A DNA stretch of 64,000 bases from Empedobacter falsenii (lineage in GTDB: Bacteria > Bacteroidota > Bacteroidia > Flavobacteriales > Weeksellaceae). Where the stretch lies: NCBI RefSeq assembly GCF_013488205.1, contig NZ_CP040908.1, positions 372,001 through 436,000 on the forward strand, read 5' to 3'. Shown here one piece after another: positions 18,605 through 26,619 of this stretch; position 1 is the first letter of the stretch; every line of letters starts with the position of its first letter. The position numbers were made by a program, and so were the translations under genes. Below the pieces are notes generated by a model, which was given only the letters and a program-made list of their open reading frames with translations, did no database searches and had not been told where the DNA came from.

Positions 18605-19717
18605 ATGAATAATCAATATGATTATCTTATTATCGGAGCAGGAATTTTTGGAGCTGTTTCGGCTTATGAATTAACAAAGAAGGGCTATAAATGTCTTGTA
18701 ATAGAGAAAAGAAGTCACATTGCTGGGAATTGTTTTACAGAAAATATAGAAGGAATTAATGTCCATAAATATGGCGCACATATTTTTCATACAAATGATA
18801 AATCGATTTGGGATTATGTGAATCAATTTGCAGAATTTAATCGATATACAAATTCGCCAATAGCAAATTATAAAGGAGAAATCTACAATCTACCGTTTAA
18901 TATGAATACGTTCCATCAACTATGGAATGTAAAAACTCCTGATGAAGCAAGAGCAATTATTGCTCAACAAGCGAACGAATTTGGAGTTGAAAATCCATCA
19001 AATTTAGAAGAACAAGCAATTTCTTTAGTTGGGTTTGATATTTATAATAAATTAATTAAAGAGTATACAGAGAAACAATGGGGAACAGAAGCTACTAATT
19101 TACCAGCTTTTATTATAAAACGTTTACCAGTTCGTTTTACATACGATAACAATTATTTTAACGATAAATACCAAGGAATTCCGATTGGTGGCTATACTCA
19201 AATTTTTGAAAAATTATTAGAAGGAGTAGAAGTTCGGTTAGAAACTGATTATTTTCAAAATAGAGAAGATTGGAATAATATTGCTGAAAATATAATCTAT
19301 ACAGGTCCAATTGATGCCTTTTTTGATTATAAATTTGGACAATTGAATTATAGAAGTTTACGTTTTGAAAATGAAATACTTGATCAAGAAAATTATCAAG
19401 GAGTAGCAGTTGTGAATTATACTTCTCACGACGAAAAGTATACACGTATTATTGAACATAAGCACTTTGAGTACGGTACTCAACCAAACACCTATATCAC
19501 CAAAGAATATTCTGATGATTGGAACTTGGACAAAGAGCCTTATTATCCTATCAATAATAAAGAAAATGATGCTATTTTCTCAGAGTATAAAACATTAAGT
19601 AAAGAATTATCAAATGTAATTTTTGGAGGTCGACTTGCTGAGTATAAATATTACGATATGCATCAAGTTTTTGGTTCTGCCTTGGTCAAAATGAAGAATA
19701 TTCCTAATAAAAACTAA
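18605..19717 (+). CDS. glf: UDP-galactopyranose mutase
   Basis: A 370-residue FAD enzyme converting UDP-galactopyranose to UDP-galactofuranose. Marks are YDYLIIGAGIFGAVSAYEL for the FAD dinucleotide fold, VIEKRSHIAGN, YGAHIFHTN, YTEKQWG and GGRLAEYKYYDM at the C-terminal FAD contact. The length is standard. It has its own predicted promoter and is the first gene of a three-gene unit with two transferases, so the glycan made here very likely contains galactofuranose. Confidence 0.95.
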   Translation: MNNQYDYLIIGAGIFGAVSAYELTKKGYKCLVIEKRSHIAGNCFTENIEGINVHKYGAHIFHTNDKSIWDYVNQFAEFNRYTNSPIANYKGEIYNLPFNMNTFHQLWNVKTPDEARAIIAQQANEFGVENPSNLEEQAISLVGFDIYNKLIKEYTEKQWGTEATNLPAFIIKRLPVRFTYDNNYFNDKYQGIPIGGYTQIFEKLLEGVEVRLETDYFQNREDWNNIAENIIYTGPIDAFFDYKFGQLNYRSLRFENEILDQENYQGVAVVNYTSHDEKYTRIIEHKHFEYGTQPNTYITKEYSDDWNLDKEPYYPINNKENDAIFSEYKTLSKELSNVIFGGRLAEYKYYDMHQVFGSALVKMKNIPNKN

Positions 19718-19720
19718 ATC

Positions 19721-20614
19721 ATGTCCGAAAATAAACCTGCGATTACCTTATTAATGTGTAATTACAATAATGCACATTATTTGAGAAAAGGAATAGAAAG
19801 TGTATTAGCTCAAACATTCGAAAATTTTGAGTTGTTAATTTTAGATGACTGTTCAACGGATGAATCTGTAGAAATTATTAAAGAATATGTTCCGAAAGAT
19901 GAACGTATATCATTCTATCAACAGAAACAGAATGGTGGTTATGGACAAGCTATTTATGATGCAATTAATCTTGCAAAAGCAGATTATGTAGGTATTATTG
20001 ATCCTGATGATGCGTTGGTGCCAGAAGCATTAGAAGTAATGTTATCTCGTTTACAAGAAAAACCAAATTTAGCTGGTTTATATTCTCAACATTGGATTTG
20101 TGATAAAGATCTTAATCCTGTAGAAGTTTGTAAAACAAGTACTAAAATTCCAAATGGAATTACTTATTTAGAATATGGAAAGTCTGCAATGACTCATTTT
20201 TTTGTGTTTAATAGATTGAAGTTTATCGAAAATGGTAACATTGACAGAACGATGAGAAATGCTTTAGATCAAGATTGGTATTATAAAGTAGAGGAAGTAG
20301 GTGAAGTAGATTTCGTAGAGCAACCACTTTATTTTTATCGTATCTCTCCGACTGGAATTTCTCAAGGATTTAAAAAAAGTTATATCACTTACCGCGATCA
20401 TCATATCATAAAAGAGAGAGCGTTGGATCGTCGAAAAATTTATGGACAAAAAAGAAAGGAAATCTTAGGGAAATCTAGATCAGAAGTGATGTATAAAAAG
20501 TTTAATTATTTATTAAATGAAAAAAATCCTGCTTTTTTAATTCCATTGGCTGAATGTTTTTTTAGAAGTCCAGTTTCAACATTTCAAGCGATTATTTATA
20601 AATTGAAAAATTAA
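19721..20614 (+). CDS. Family 2 glycosyltransferase
   Basis: A 297-residue GT2 enzyme: AITLLMCNYNNAHYLRKGI, ILDDCSTDES and the metal site GIIDPDDAL. The C-terminal part has RALDRRKIYG and no membrane anchor. It lies immediately after glf, so a galactofuranosyltransferase role is a reasonable guess, but nothing in the motif set proves it. Confidence 0.9.
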   Translation: MSENKPAITLLMCNYNNAHYLRKGIESVLAQTFENFELLILDDCSTDESVEIIKEYVPKDERISFYQQKQNGGYGQAIYDAINLAKADYVGIIDPDDALVPEALEVMLSRLQEKPNLAGLYSQHWICDKDLNPVEVCKTSTKIPNGITYLEYGKSAMTHFFVFNRLKFIENGNIDRTMRNALDQDWYYKVEEVGEVDFVEQPLYFYRISPTGISQGFKKSYITYRDHHIIKERALDRRKIYGQKRKEILGKSRSEVMYKKFNYLLNEKNPAFLIPLAECFFRSPVSTFQAIIYKLKN

Positions 20615-21630
20615 TGGATATAATTATAAAGTCATATAATCGTCCATACTATTTGCATCGCTGTTTACAATCAATTAAAGAGAATGTCCTAGGAAACTAT
20701 AAAGTAATCATTGTTGATGATGGTACTCCTCAGAAGTATTTAGATAAAATATCCTCTTTATACGAAGTAGAAATTTTTAAAACAGAAAATTACGAGAAAA
20801 AATCGTTTAACATCGGAAATAATTTGATAAACGACGGATTCAATATTCCTACTGAATCATGGAGAAAGGCTGTAGAAAATGCATCAGACTATTTTTTGAT
20901 TACAGAAGATGATGTTTGGTTTACCAAAGAAATTAATTGTGATGAGTTAGTTGGTTATATGAAATTACATAATATTCATCTAACAAAACTTGGAATTTTA
21001 GGTATCTACTCAGATGATAATTATTCTGAAGTTTTATCTCTTTCTAATGAATTAGAAACAACTTACCCCTTAAAAACATTTACTTCTAATCAATTTATTA
21101 TGAACTTATTTATGTTCAATAAATTCAAATTTTTTACGATTCTTTATAAATTAGGTTTAGTTGATAATCATACAAGAAGAAAATATTGGATTTTGAACTC
21201 TATTCTAATGGGAGTTTATAAAAAAGATTATTGGTTGTACATGTGGAAAGACTCTATTAATCACTTGGATGAAAAAATTCAACTGAAAAATGCTGCAGTA
21301 TGGTTTGGAAAAAATAAGAAAAATAGAAACCTGGTCACTCGAACAAAAGATGAAAAAATGAAGACCACTTTTAAGTCATCTGCATCTGGACAATACCATG
21401 ATTATAATATTAATTTATCAATAGATAAAGTAAACTCAATTCTAAACGAAGCTTGGTTAAATAAAGAGTTTGACGCCATGCAAAATTATCCAAAAGATTT
21501 TTCTGATGATTATATCAAATTTTTTTTAGATAAAGAAAATCATCCTGATGCACAATATGATGAATGGTTTAAATGGGCTGAAAATTTTCGCCAACAATAC
21601 AGAAATTTAGGAGCAGAAGTCGATAATTAA
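20614..21630 (+). CDS. GT-A fold glycosyltransferase, GT2-like
   Basis: A 338-residue protein starting MDIIIKSYNRPYYLHRCLQ, with VIIVDDGTP and a metal-type acidic site LITEDDVWF. The NRPYYLHR opening and EDDVWF are unlike the neighbouring GT2 enzymes and suggest a separate subfamily. The C-terminal half is rich in aromatic and charged residues (QYDEWFKWAENFRQQY). It overlaps the upstream gene by one base (TAATG) and is the last gene before the terminator. Confidence 0.78.
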   Translation: MDIIIKSYNRPYYLHRCLQSIKENVLGNYKVIIVDDGTPQKYLDKISSLYEVEIFKTENYEKKSFNIGNNLINDGFNIPTESWRKAVENASDYFLITEDDVWFTKEINCDELVGYMKLHNIHLTKLGILGIYSDDNYSEVLSLSNELETTYPLKTFTSNQFIMNLFMFNKFKFFTILYKLGLVDNHTRRKYWILNSILMGVYKKDYWLYMWKDSINHLDEKIQLKNAAVWFGKNKKNRNLVTRTKDEKMKTTFKSSASGQYHDYNINLSIDKVNSILNEAWLNKEFDAMQNYPKDFSDDYIKFFLDKENHPDAQYDEWFKWAENFRQQYRNLGAEVDN

Positions 21631-21644
21631 AAATATAATACCAT

Positions 21645-21675
21645 AAAAAAACCTCAACGTAGTTGAGGTTTTTTT
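21645..21675. terminator. Intrinsic terminator between polysaccharide locus 1 and the response-regulator gene
   Basis: Left arm ACCTCAAC at 21651-21658 pairs with GTTGAGGT at 21662-21669 around a three-base loop. It is flanked by an A-run on the left and a T-run on the right, so it can stop transcription from both convergent units. Confidence 0.88.
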
Positions 21676-21690
21676 CTATAAAGATTAATC

Positions 21691-22386
21691 TTATTCCTGA
21701 ATTAAAAGTCGGAATCCTTCACCGTGAATATTCACGATTTCTACTGCTGGATCTTTCTTCAAATACTTACGTAATTTCGCAATATATACGTCCATAGAAC
21801 GTGATGTAAAGTAATTATCATCGTGCCAAATACGTGTTAAGGCAATCTCACGAGGCATTAAATCATTTTTGTAAACTGCCAATAAACGTAATAATTCGTT
21901 TTCTTTTGGCGAAAGTTTTTGAGATTTACCATCGTAAATTAATTGTCTCAATTTTGCATTGAACGTAAACTTACCAATTTTGAAATCTTCTTGTTCAAAT
22001 TTTTCTTCTTCGCCAGAATTACGTTGTAAAACAGCTTTTATTTTGTACAATAAAACTTCCGAATCAAATGGTTTTAAGACATAATCGTCTGCTCCAATTT
22101 TGTAACCATTCAAAACATCCTCGCGCATGTTTTTCGCTGTTAAAAATATAATTGGTTGTTCACTTTTTAGTTCTTTGATCTCTTTTCCTAATGTAAAACC
22201 ATCTTTTTTAGGCATCATTACATCAAGGATGCATAGATCATAATCACTTTCTTTAAATTTGGCAAGACCATCCTCACCGTCGATTGCGTGCGTTACGTCA
22301 AAATCGTTTATAACCAAATAATCCTTTAATACACTTCCGAAGCTTGGATCATCTTCTACTAAAAGTAATCGTTGTTTATCACTCAT
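21691..22386 (-). CDS. OmpR-family response regulator, RprY-like
   Basis: A 231-residue response regulator. The receiver domain starts RLLLVEDDPSFG; the phospho-acceptor is D55 in LCILDVMMPKKDG, and the conserved lysine is in FLTAKN. A C-terminal winged-helix DNA-binding domain (about 130-229) contains LSPKENELLRLLA and the recognition helix region SRSMDVYIAKLRKYL. Length and pairing with the adjacent kinase match RprY/RprX of Bacteroides; that name is inference. It starts four bases after the kinase gene ends. Confidence 0.9.
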   Translation of the reverse strand: MSDKQRLLLVEDDPSFGSVLKDYLVINDFDVTHAIDGEDGLAKFKESDYDLCILDVMMPKKDGFTLGKEIKELKSEQPIIFLTAKNMREDVLNGYKIGADDYVLKPFDSEVLLYKIKAVLQRNSGEEEKFEQEDFKIGKFTFNAKLRQLIYDGKSQKLSPKENELLRLLAVYKNDLMPREIALTRIWHDDNYFTSRSMDVYIAKLRKYLKKDPAVEIVNIHGEGFRLLIQE

Positions 22387-22390
22387 TGAT

Positions 22391-23944
22391 CTATGATTTT
22401 AGAGGAATTTTAATGAAAAAAGTACTTCCTTTTCCTGCTGAACTTTCTGCCCAAACTTGTCCGCCGTGAAGCTGAACGATTTTTTTGACATAAGCCAACC
22501 CAAGTCCATGACCTTTTACATTGTGTATATTTCCCGTTTCTTCTCTATAAAATTGTTCAAATATTTTTTTTAGAACGTTTTGCGACATACCCATTCCTTT
22601 ATCAGAAATTTCAATTAAAAAATTGTTGTCTTTGTTGTATGTTTTTACTCTAATCTCCGGTGTGTTTGGAGAGTATTTTCGAGCATTATCCAATACATTA
22701 ATAACGATATTCTCTAAATGGAACGGATCTCCTTTTACAAATGATTGTTCTGCATTGTATTCTTCAAATATTGTACCATTTCTTTCTTCTACAATAAATC
22801 TTATCGGCTCAACACTTTTTTGTACAATGCCATTCAAATTTACTTCCTGAAAATTCATATCCATTTGATTGCGATCAAGCTTCGACATTCGTAAGACCAT
22901 CTCAACGTGAGCATTCATACGTTTGTTTTCTTGTTTGATCAAATCGGCATAATATTTCACCTTTTCGGGATCAGTAAATATTTTTTCGTTGCGCAATGCA
23001 TCAGACGCAATATTAATGGTTGCAATAGGCGTTTTGAATTCGTGCGTCATATTATTGATGAAATCTGTCTTGATTTCTGAACTTTTGCGTTGCAATTGCA
23101 TGTAATAAATTGACAAGGAGAAAACCGTAATAATAATCATGGTTAAGATAAATGTCAACGAAATAACTGGAACTGTTGGCGCAACAATGGCTAAATTTCG
23201 GTTAACAAAATTCGCTGCTAGATAATATTCGATATGGTCCTTTCTATCCAAAAATAGCGGAACCATAAACTCTATTTTATTGCGATCGAAATCTTTTGAT
23301 TTGACATTTGTTTCTGTCGAATCTTTTTTCAAAACTGCCAAAATTGGCATTGCTTGATGAATTCCTCTGTTACGTAATTCATTTTTCAAAATCGAATCTA
23401 ACATCGCATAATTCACACGTTTGTCGATTGGCGTAGAACCAGCATCCCAACGCGCAGCACTTTCCAACGTAAATGTTCCGTCTTGTAAAGCGTGCTCAAA
23501 ATTCAGATTAAGATTCGGAATTCCTCTTGCAGAAGAATCTTTGTCTATTTTGAAAACGCGTTCTTGCGAATAAATATTTGCTTTCGTTAAGCTGTCATTG
23601 TATTTTCCAGATGATGGCAACATCGATTTTTCGACCACATAGCGCGTTACATAAGCGTACGTTACACCAAGCGAATCTTTGATGACTTGATTGGTTACAA
23701 CTTGCGGTTTATCTTTATTTGATTTTAAATCAGATTGTATATTATTGAATTTCTTATAATAACGCTCTAATTCATTTTTATTTATTTTCTCAGTTGTATA
23801 ATTCATCGCTTGGTACACATTGTTGTTAAAACTGTCTGTACCATTCTGAATTGTCAAGTTTAGCCAATAGAATTGAATAATTATCAATCCTATAAGCGCA
23901 ACACTCATGATAACGATTAAGATTTTATAAAATCCTTTTTTCAT
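22391..23944 (-). CDS. Membrane sensor histidine kinase, RprX-like
   Basis: A 517-residue sensor kinase. It has membrane helix 1 at about residues 7-28, a periplasmic sensor of about 225 residues and helix 2 at about 258-283. The HisKA box MTHEFKTPIATIN has H301 as phospho-acceptor, and the HATPase domain shows VLDNARKYSP, ISDKGMGM and KGHGLGLAYVK. It phosphorylates the response regulator encoded directly downstream. The signal is unknown. Length and layout are like RprX of Bacteroides. Confidence 0.9.
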   Translation of the reverse strand: MKKGFYKILIVIMSVALIGLIIIQFYWLNLTIQNGTDSFNNNVYQAMNYTTEKINKNELERYYKKFNNIQSDLKSNKDKPQVVTNQVIKDSLGVTYAYVTRYVVEKSMLPSSGKYNDSLTKANIYSQERVFKIDKDSSARGIPNLNLNFEHALQDGTFTLESAARWDAGSTPIDKRVNYAMLDSILKNELRNRGIHQAMPILAVLKKDSTETNVKSKDFDRNKIEFMVPLFLDRKDHIEYYLAANFVNRNLAIVAPTVPVISLTFILTMIIITVFSLSIYYMQLQRKSSEIKTDFINNMTHEFKTPIATINIASDALRNEKIFTDPEKVKYYADLIKQENKRMNAHVEMVLRMSKLDRNQMDMNFQEVNLNGIVQKSVEPIRFIVEERNGTIFEEYNAEQSFVKGDPFHLENIVINVLDNARKYSPNTPEIRVKTYNKDNNFLIEISDKGMGMSQNVLKKIFEQFYREETGNIHNVKGHGLGLAYVKKIVQLHGGQVWAESSAGKGSTFFIKIPLKS

Positions 23945-24016
23945 TTATTTTTTATTGAATGATTAAAAATAGTTTAATCTTTTCTAATTTCTATCTTTTT
24001 GTTAAAATTTGGACGA

Positions 24017-24619
24017 TTAAATCATTTTTTTGATTTTGATAAACGTTTGTTCCACTTCATTTTTCAAGTGAGCTAAATCTCCATTATTATCAATAATAAA
24101 ATCTGATTTAGCGATTCGTTCTTCGTCCGAAATCTGATTGTTTATTCTTGCAAGAATTTCTTCTCGTGATAAACCATCTCTTTCTATAGTTCGTGCAATT
24201 CGCGTTTCTATATCGACCACTACACTTATCACAACATCGCAATCTTTGTAACTACCACTTTCTATTAAAATGGCAGCTTCTTTCATTACAATGTCCGATT
24301 TTTGAGCTTTTTTCCAATCTTCAAAATCTTGGAAAACTGCTGGATGAACAATTGAATTTAATAGCTTCAATTTTTCATTATTTTGAAAAACTTGTTTTGA
24401 AATAAATGGTTTATTCAAACCATTTTCATTGTACGCTTCTTCACCAAAAGTTGCAATAATTTTAACTTTTACTTCAGAGTTTTCATTCTGAATTGTTTTC
24501 GCTCTTGTGTCAGAATTATATACCGGAATACCTAATTCTTCGAAGAATTTTGCTGCTGTACTTTTGCCAGAGCCTATTCCGCCAGTAATTCCTGCTACAA
24601 AAGGTTGGTTGTTTTTCAT
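24017..24619 (-). CDS. coaE: Dephospho-CoA kinase
   Basis: A 200-residue P-loop kinase catalysing the last step of coenzyme A synthesis (3'-phosphorylation of dephospho-CoA). Marks are GITGGIGSGKSTAAKFF with the Walker A loop, GIPVYNSDTRAK, and HPAVFQDF; the lid and adenine region lie around ISVVVDIETRIAR. Length is normal. It lies downstream of yajC behind a stem-loop and upstream of the sensor-kinase gene. Confidence 0.95.
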   Translation of the reverse strand: MKNNQPFVAGITGGIGSGKSTAAKFFEELGIPVYNSDTRAKTIQNENSEVKVKIIATFGEEAYNENGLNKPFISKQVFQNNEKLKLLNSIVHPAVFQDFEDWKKAQKSDIVMKEAAILIESGSYKDCDVVISVVVDIETRIARTIERDGLSREEILARINNQISDEERIAKSDFIIDNNGDLAHLKNEVEQTFIKIKKMI

Positions 24620-24630
24620 GGTTTGAAGTT

Positions 24631-24662
24631 AAAAAAATGCCGAAGAATAATTCCTTCGGCAA
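24631..24662 (-). terminator. Intrinsic terminator after yajC
   Basis: The stem TGCCGAAG (24639-24646) pairs with CTTCGGCA (24655-24662). On the minus strand the hairpin is followed by a run of T (plus-strand A-run at 24632-24638). It lies between yajC and coaE, so coaE transcription by readthrough is probably reduced. Confidence 0.8.
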
Positions 24663-24689
24663 TCAGTTAAATATATGTTAACCTTAAAC

Positions 24690-25046
24690 TTAGTTTTTTT
24701 CTTCAACTGCTTTTTCTGATTTCTCAGCTTTGTCAGTCGTTTTTGAATAACGTGCAGCAGTTAATTCGCGAGAAATTGCAGCCTTTTCAAATTTAATTTT
24801 TCCAGCTCCAGTTTCGATGATAACAGCGTCGTCATAAATTTCGTTGATTTTCCCGTGAATTCCAGAAGTTGTTACAACTTGATCACCACGTTTGATATCC
24901 GTTTGAAATTGTTTTTCTTGTTTCGCTTTCTTTTGTTGAGGACGAATCATGAAAAAGTACATAATTACGAACATCCCTCCGAACATCAAAAGCATAGACA
25001 TTCCTCCGCCTTGTGCACCAGCTTGTAAAAAGATTGTTTGAATCAT
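24690..25046 (-). CDS. yajC: Preprotein translocase subunit YajC
   Basis: A 118-residue single-pass membrane protein accessory to SecDF. It has a hydrophobic helix at about residues 16-34 (MLLMFGGMFVIMYFFMI), followed directly by the family signature RPQQKKAKQ, then the domain with KRGDQVVTTSGIHGKI. The acidic/lysine-rich tail is variable in the family. It is 24 bases after the DUF1573 gene, so they share a transcript. Confidence 0.95.
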   Translation of the reverse strand: MIQTIFLQAGAQGGGMSMLLMFGGMFVIMYFFMIRPQQKKAKQEKQFQTDIKRGDQVVTTSGIHGKINEIYDDAVIIETGAGKIKFEKAAISRELTAARYSKTTDKAEKSEKAVEEKN

Positions 25047-25070
25047 TTTTATATTTTATCGATTTAATAC

Positions 25071-25562
25071 TTATTGTCCAAATGCTTGTTGCGCATTTTG
25101 ATCATTTGCAGTAGCTCCAACAACGTTTGCAGAAATATCAAATTTCTCATGACCATTTGTTGTATTAGTTACTAAAGTTACTGTTTTTTGTTGCTTTCCG
25201 TTCATGTTTCCAGCTGTGTACACAACTTTGATAGAATCTGTAGCTCCTACTGCAATTGGAGTAGAAGGGAATTCAGGAACAGTACAACCACAAGTTGCAG
25301 ACGCGTCGCGAATAACTAATGGAGATTTACCATCGTTTTTGAACTTGATATATGTTTCTACTTTATTGTTAGCTTTTACATCTCCAAAATCGTGATTCGC
25401 TTCTGCTAATGTTAAAACTGGAGCTGTAGCTGGATCTACAACATTTTCAGCTTGTTGAGCTGTTTCTTCTGCTGTAAAATTGTCGCTAGCTTTTTTCTCT
25501 CCACAAGAGCTGATTGCGAATGATAATGCAAATGCACCTAATATAAATAATTTACTTTTCAT
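25071..25562 (-). CDS. DUF1573 lipoprotein
   Basis: A 163-residue predicted lipoprotein. The signal peptide ends in FAISSC, so C20 would be lipidated. The mature part has the DUF1573 (Ig-like ASPM/SPD-2/Hydin-type) domain with HDFGDVKANNKVETYIKF, CGCTVPEFP and VVYTAGNMNGKQQKTVTL. The family is widespread in Bacteroidota, usually exported; function unknown. It is the first gene of a pair with yajC. Confidence 0.9.
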   Translation of the reverse strand: MKSKLFILGAFALSFAISSCGEKKASDNFTAEETAQQAENVVDPATAPVLTLAEANHDFGDVKANNKVETYIKFKNDGKSPLVIRDASATCGCTVPEFPSTPIAVGATDSIKVVYTAGNMNGKQQKTVTLVTNTTNGHEKFDISANVVGATANDQNAQQAFGQ

Positions 25563-25584
25563 TTTTATAATTATTTGTCTTAGT

Positions 25585-25592
25585 CAAAATTA
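25585..25592 (-). promoter_or_regulatory. -7 element for the DUF1573-yajC unit
   Basis: On the minus strand this reads TAATTTTG, a full TAnnTTTG match placed 22 bases before the DUF1573 start. No clear -33 TTG at the right spacing. Confidence 0.45.
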
Positions 25593-25606
25593 AGAAAAAA
25601 TAGTGA

Positions 25607-26554
25607 TTATAATAAACCTCTACCGTATTTTGGTAAATTATTATTGTCTTTTAACTCTTTTAATGTTTTATCTAAGATTCCGTTAACAAAAACACGCGAT
25701 TTTTCTGTCGAATAACTTTTCGCTAATTCCACATATTCGTTGATTGTAACTTTTGCAGGAATGTTTGAGAAATATAAAAATTCTGTCAAAGCCATTTCCA
25801 AAATAATCAAATCGATTGTTGCAATACGATCTAATTCCCAGTTTTGAGCTTTTTCGTCAATGATTTTTCTAGTTTCTGCTTGGTGACGAATAGTTTTACG
25901 GAATAATTCTTCAGTAAATTTTTTGTCATCTAAATCTTTGTAAACTTTGAACAAAGAAATCAACGGAGAACTGTTTTGACGGAACGATTTTATCGTTGTA
26001 TGCACCATCGCATTTGCAATATGTACATCGTCTGCCCACGTGATTTGAATTCCTTCTAAGTAATCGTGCAAATCTTCATACTCAGCAATAAACTCTACGA
26101 AAAAGTTCAAGATAAATTCTTTGTCTTCCTCAAAAGAATGTTTGTCACTGCTCATGTACGTTTTGTACAATTCGCTTTCTGTCAAATTTTTAAAGATATT
26201 GTTTGGATAAGAGTCATAAATATCCCAAAGTAAAAATTTGTTGTCAGTTGAATAACGAGTTAATTCAAGATTTTGTTCAATAATTTTGAATATTTTATTC
26301 TGAACAAATTTTAAATTTGGATTTAAATCTTCTTGGGTTGGAAAGTTTTTTGATTTTGCAAGTTCAATTTTATGCTCTGCAATGTCCTTTTGAACTTTGA
26401 TCAAATTTAGGAGATAAATGTACAAATCGTAGATTTGATCGATACTTTTCATCATATTTTTCTCGACCGCTCTTTCTTCGCCTTCAGTTCCTAAACTATT
26501 GTAAGCATAGATATTCTGCATTACTTTTTCGCGTAGTTGTCTTCTTCCCAACAT
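25607..26554 (-). CDS. nusB: Transcription antitermination factor NusB (long Bacteroidota form)
   Basis: The NusB domain occupies the C-terminal half: IRHQAETRKIIDEKAQNWELDRIATIDLIILEMALTE, NIPAKVTINEYVELAKSYSTEKSRVFVNGILD. The start at 26554 (315 residues) begins MLGRRQLREKVMQNIYA, the usual N-terminus; the frame stays open to 26629 but those extra residues look non-coding and would overlap the divergent gene. The N-terminal extension of about 170 residues is normal for the phylum. NusB binds boxA RNA with S10. Confidence 0.92.
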   Translation of the reverse strand: MLGRRQLREKVMQNIYAYNSLGTEGEERAVEKNMMKSIDQIYDLYIYLLNLIKVQKDIAEHKIELAKSKNFPTQEDLNPNLKFVQNKIFKIIEQNLELTRYSTDNKFLLWDIYDSYPNNIFKNLTESELYKTYMSSDKHSFEEDKEFILNFFVEFIAEYEDLHDYLEGIQITWADDVHIANAMVHTTIKSFRQNSSPLISLFKVYKDLDDKKFTEELFRKTIRHQAETRKIIDEKAQNWELDRIATIDLIILEMALTEFLYFSNIPAKVTINEYVELAKSYSTEKSRVFVNGILDKTLKELKDNNNLPKYGRGLL

Positions 26555-26587
26555 AATTTCAATGATATAACGTCTAATAAATTGATG

Positions 26588-26595
26588 CAAAGGTA
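26588..26595 (-). promoter_or_regulatory. -7 element for nusB
   Basis: On the minus strand this reads TACCTTTG, a full TAnnTTTG match 33 bases before the nusB ATG at 26554. It lies in the 65-base gap shared with the divergent ABC exporter and supports the shorter nusB start. Confidence 0.45.
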
Positions 26596-26619
26596 AAAAA
26601 AAGAATGTAATTTTGTTTT

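Noticed and set aside
22623-22850. Plus-strand reading frame opposite the sensor-kinase gene
   Set aside because: Antisense to the conserved ATPase domain; no independent evidence.
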